Shown here in pieces: positions 13,739 to 16,091 of a DNA stretch of 16,091 bases. Position 1 is the first letter of the stretch. Each line of letters opens with the position of its first letter. Source of the DNA: MTP4 sp9310u (GTDB lineage: Archaea; Halobacteriota; Methanosarcinia; Methanosarcinales; Methanosarcinaceae); contig DAOUSW010000083.1 of assembly GCA_030627005.1 (NCBI GenBank), forward strand, positions 1 through 16,091, written 5' to 3'. Both the position numbers and the translations under genes were made by a program. The notes below the pieces were generated by a model, which was given only the letters and a program-made list of their open reading frames with translations, did no database searches and had not been told where the DNA came from.

Positions 13739-14389
13739 ATGATGCAGGATGAAATAATCAGGTATGAAGGCGTCGGCATGGTGTACGACAGTAAAAAAGT
13801 GCTTTCCGGTTTTAATCTGCGCATTAAACAGGGCCAGAAAATCCTGCTGAAAGGCAAGTCCGGGACAGGAAAGTCCACCCTGTTCAAAATGCTGTTGGGC
13901 TTTGAAAAACCGACGGAAGGCACCCTCTACTACAGGAACCAGCCCGTGGACTCCAGCCGTGTATGGGAAATTCGAAAAGAGGTCGCCTATGTGTCCCAGG
14001 AAACTGACCTTGGGGAAGGCCCCGTAAAAGTCCTGCTTGAAGAGATCTTCTCGTACCACCCCAACCGGGATAAAATGGATTCCGAAAAGCTGCACGCACT
14101 CATGCAGGATTTCGAACTGGAAGAGGACACCCTCGATAAAAATTATGAAGATTTGTCAGGAGGAGAAAAGCAAAGGATCGGAATCCTGATCGCCCTCGTG
14201 CTGGGAAGAGAGATATTCCTCCTGGACGAAGCAACTTCAGCCCTTGATTCCGAGCTCAAGAAAAAAGTAGCAGATTACTTCCTTGAACAGGAAGAACTGA
14301 CCCTTTTTATCATTTCCCACGATAGGGAATGGGAAAAAGAAAGAGTGAAAGTTGTGGAACTCAACAAAACTGGTCGGAACAAAAAATAA
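13739..14389 (+). CDS. fetA: ABC transporter ATP-binding protein, FetA (YbbL) type
   Basis: A 216-residue single ATPase domain that powers the membrane partner encoded next. Walker A is GKSGTGKST (39-47), Q-loop YVSQETD (84-90), signature LSGGEKQR (139-146), Walker B IFLLDE (159-164), D-loop SALD (167-170), and switch His 194 in IISHD. The start is ATG 13739 or the next codon, ATG 13742; the ribosome site is weak (AGGAATT). The assignment to the FetA group rests mainly on the UPF0014 membrane gene that follows. In E. coli FetAB is reported to export iron and to aid survival of peroxide stress. Export or substrate in this archaeon is inferred. Confidence 0.87.
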   Translation: MMQDEIIRYEGVGMVYDSKKVLSGFNLRIKQGQKILLKGKSGTGKSTLFKMLLGFEKPTEGTLYYRNQPVDSSRVWEIRKEVAYVSQETDLGEGPVKVLLEEIFSYHPNRDKMDSEKLHALMQDFELEEDTLDKNYEDLSGGEKQRIGILIALVLGREIFLLDEATSALDSELKKKVADYFLEQEELTLFIISHDREWEKERVKVVELNKTGRNKK

Positions 14390-14462
14390 AAGGAGAAGCA
14401 GAGGAGGAAAACGGCCGGAATAAATGCCAGAGTAATTAAAAAGTAACGTACAGGAGGCTTAA

Positions 14463-15287
14463 ATGGAGATCCCTGACATATCAATCCTTTCTATGATATT
14501 CTGTTTTTTACTGCTCGTGATCCCCCTGGTGATCAGTTATGCAATAAAGCTGCACATAATCCATGTAACAGCCGGTTCAGTCACCCGGATGACTACCCAG
14601 CTTTTCCTTGTGGGGATTTTCCTGACCTTTATATTCGACCTGAACAACGGGCTCCTGAACCTTACCTGGGTCCTGATGATGGTGTTTACGGCAACCTACA
14701 CAACCATACGGAACGTGGGCCTGAAGATGGAGAAACTCTTTTTCCCCATGCTCCTGTCCTTTGCAGTTGCAAACCTGAGCGTGGTCTTATACTTCAACGA
14801 ATTCGTGCTTGACCTTGAAAAGATTCTGGAAGCCCGCTACCTGATCCCCATAGGAGGCATGATCCTCGGTAATTCCCTGCGGGGCAACGTGGTAGGGATA
14901 GGGGAGTTCTATGAAGACATCAGGAGAAACGAAAACCGGTACCTCTACAACCTCTCCCTCGGGGCAAAAAAGTACGAGGCCCTGCTTCCCTATATCCGTA
15001 AATGTCTGCGCTCGGCTCTCCGGCCCACCCTTGCAAACATCGCAACCGCAGGGCTGGTCTTCCTCCCGGGACTTATGACAGGGCAGATCCTGGGCGGCGC
15101 AAGCCCCATCCTTTCAATCAAATACCAGATCTCGATAATGATTGCAATCTACGTTTCAACAGTCATGAGCACAACCTTTTGCATCCTGAGCACCACGCAG
15201 ACTACCTTCGATGAATACGGGCTTATCAAAAAGGAGATATACAAGGAAAAAAAGAGGAAAAAGGAATACAGGCATCATAGCCACTGA
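14463..15287 (+). CDS. fetB: UPF0014 membrane permease, FetB (YbbM) type
   Basis: A 274-residue integral membrane protein with about seven hydrophobic segments, the partner of the upstream ATPase. Family signatures are LIPIGGMILGNSLRG (about 126-140), a long cytoplasmic helix EFYEDIRRNENRYLYNLSLG, and LVFLPGLMTGQILGGASPIL followed by SIKYQI, all typical of UPF0014. The C-terminus is very basic (KEKKRKKEYRHHSH) and includes three histidines. AGGAGG lies 6 bases before the ATG. The 73-base gap to fetA and the common strand support one operon. It is convergent with the thioredoxin gene. Confidence 0.92.
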   Translation: MEIPDISILSMIFCFLLLVIPLVISYAIKLHIIHVTAGSVTRMTTQLFLVGIFLTFIFDLNNGLLNLTWVLMMVFTATYTTIRNVGLKMEKLFFPMLLSFAVANLSVVLYFNEFVLDLEKILEARYLIPIGGMILGNSLRGNVVGIGEFYEDIRRNENRYLYNLSLGAKKYEALLPYIRKCLRSALRPTLANIATAGLVFLPGLMTGQILGGASPILSIKYQISIMIAIYVSTVMSTTFCILSTTQTTFDEYGLIKKEIYKEKKRKKEYRHHSH

Positions 15288-15382
15288 AAGGGTACTAAAA
15301 GGGCACGAAACGGCAAGCCCGGCTCCGAAAAGCGAATAAAATACTGAAAAAAGGCAAAGCCCGGAAAGAAGAATTGCATAGA

Positions 15383-15397
15383 GAGGAGAAAGTCCTC
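15383..15397 (-). terminator. Small hairpin between the convergent fetB and thioredoxin genes
   Basis: GAGGA (15383-15387) pairs with TCCTC (15393-15397) around a 5-base loop. It lies about 13 bases past the thioredoxin stop codon, with T-rich stretches further downstream on the minus strand (TTTTTT opposite 15349-15354). A weak terminator is possible for the minus-strand gene. Confidence 0.3.
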
Positions 15398-15410
15398 CCA
15401 GATTCGGAAG

Positions 15411-15803
15411 TTAAACGTAACCGGTAATATCCTGCCCTATGGGCGTAGTTTTCCTAACGCAGTCCTCCCCATATTCTATCATGTTCTCAACCGCACCTTT
15501 CAGGATAGACGGATAGATCTGACCGACCTGTTCCCACAAAGGCTTCCCATGACAGAAAATTTTGAATGTTGGAGTCCCCTGTACCCCGTACCTCTCTGCA
15601 GTCCAGGGATTCATTGCAACGTTTATCCGGACAAAGACCGCTGAATCCCCGAATTCCTTAGCGTAGTCTGCAAAATAGGGTTCCATCACTTTACAGAAAG
15701 GACAGCCAGGGCTGTAGAACATTACAATAGCAGGTTTTCCAGCGCTTTCCACAAGTTCTCCCCAGGTCGAATCCCCGGCTTCAATTACATGATTTTCATC
15801 CAA
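15411..15803 (-). CDS. Thioredoxin-like protein with CPFC active site
   Basis: A 130-residue thiol-disulfide protein of thioredoxin fold. The redox motif CPFC (34-37) follows IVMFYSPG, and the cis-proline is P78 in VQGTPTF, both at usual thioredoxin spacing. The dipeptide PF, rather than GP, is unusual for thioredoxin and closer to glutaredoxin CPYC. Two extra cysteines (C84, C114) are present. The start is taken as TTG 15801-15803, with GGGGTG 7 bases upstream; an ATG four bases further in is out of frame and stops at once. No signal peptide, so cytoplasmic. Its reductase is not in the window. It is convergent with fetB. Confidence 0.88.
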   Translation of the reverse strand: MDENHVIEAGDSTWGELVESAGKPAIVMFYSPGCPFCKVMEPYFADYAKEFGDSAVFVRINVAMNPWTAERYGVQGTPTFKIFCHGKPLWEQVGQIYPSILKGAVENMIEYGEDCVRKTTPIGQDITGYV

Positions 15804-15984
15804 TTATAGCACCCCTGTATATAATCCAAAAAGAATTTGGAAATACTATGTTTACTCCCCTTATTAAAATGTGACTTAAAGAAAAAGAGCGGTAAAGCAG
15901 AAGAAAAAATCATACGAAAAAAACAGGGTAGAGAAACAAGAAAAACGGTAAGCTGGGATAAATAAGACAGGAAAAACAGTAAAA

Positions 15985-16091
15985 CTAAATCAAGAAAAAC
16001 TAGATCAGAAAAACTAGATCAGAAAAACTAGATCAGAAAAACTAGATCAGAAAAACTAGATCAGAAAAACTAGATCAGAAAAACTAGATCA
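15985..16091. repeat. 14-bp tandem repeat array running off the window
   Basis: After a degenerate 15-base unit (15985-15999), six identical units CTAGATCAGAAAAA run from 16000 to 16083, followed by a partial seventh up to the window end. Decayed relatives (GGAAAAACAGTA, AAGAAAAACGGTA) precede it, suggesting expansion from an A-rich spacer. A period of 14 is not compatible with a repeated peptide. The array is upstream of the thioredoxin gene; its full length is unknown. Confidence 0.85.

Noticed and set aside
15985..16091. Tandem array as a CRISPR
   Set aside because: The 14-bp units are contiguous with no spacers, and no cas genes are nearby.

Overview
The window looks like a chromosomal segment of a methanogenic archaeon of the genus Methanosarcina. 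The evidence is an archaeal-type class I release factor, an archaeal orotidine-5'-phosphate decarboxylase next to a deoxyhypusine synthase, TATA-box promoters, GGTGA/GGAGG-type ribosome sites, and long AT-rich spacers with decayed genes and insertion-sequence debris. A large, Methanosarcina acetivorans-like genome fits best, but the species cannot be fixed from the sequence alone.

Left part (1-3530). The window opens inside an IS200/IS605-type transposase whose right-end hairpin sits almost against the 3' end of a release factor aRF1 gene (minus strand). This aRF1 carries NIKP in place of the usual NIKS stop-codon-reading motif. Upstream lies an 839-bp repeat (copy A, 1637-2475) holding a three-helix membrane protein gene broken by one TGA. 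A small two-helix membrane protein and a solitary 63-bp copy of the hairpin motif that starts the repeat follow.

Middle (3530-9590). A YkgJ-type cysteine-cluster protein converges with an MFS transporter that has lost its first membrane helix. Next comes a complete, GC-rich, bacterial-type catalase-peroxidase (katG). A short unrecognised reading frame follows, then a protein with two CDGSH iron-sulfur motifs flanking a Fer4_19-like domain. The MFS gene and katG are visibly richer in G+C than everything around them and look acquired from bacteria. The second 839-bp repeat (copy B, 9588-10426) is in the same orientation as copy A, so about 7.1 kb including katG is bracketed by direct repeats.

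Right part (10430-16091). After copy B comes a well-marked promoter with a perfect 14-bp palindrome. It serves an 84-residue protein made of two C-x7-C-x4-C-x7-C repeats, a family I do not recognise. Small inverted-repeat elements and remnants fill 10.9-11.6 kb. Conserved chromosomal genes follow: dys-pyrF (minus), a divergent two-gene ABC system of the FetA/FetB (YbbL/YbbM, UPF0014) type, and a convergent thioredoxin-like gene with a CPFC active site. The window ends in a 14-bp tandem array.

Common thread (inference). KatG, the CDGSH protein, the FetAB-type transporter and the thioredoxin all belong to peroxide, iron-sulfur or thiol handling, but they are separate transcription units and nothing shows a common regulator.
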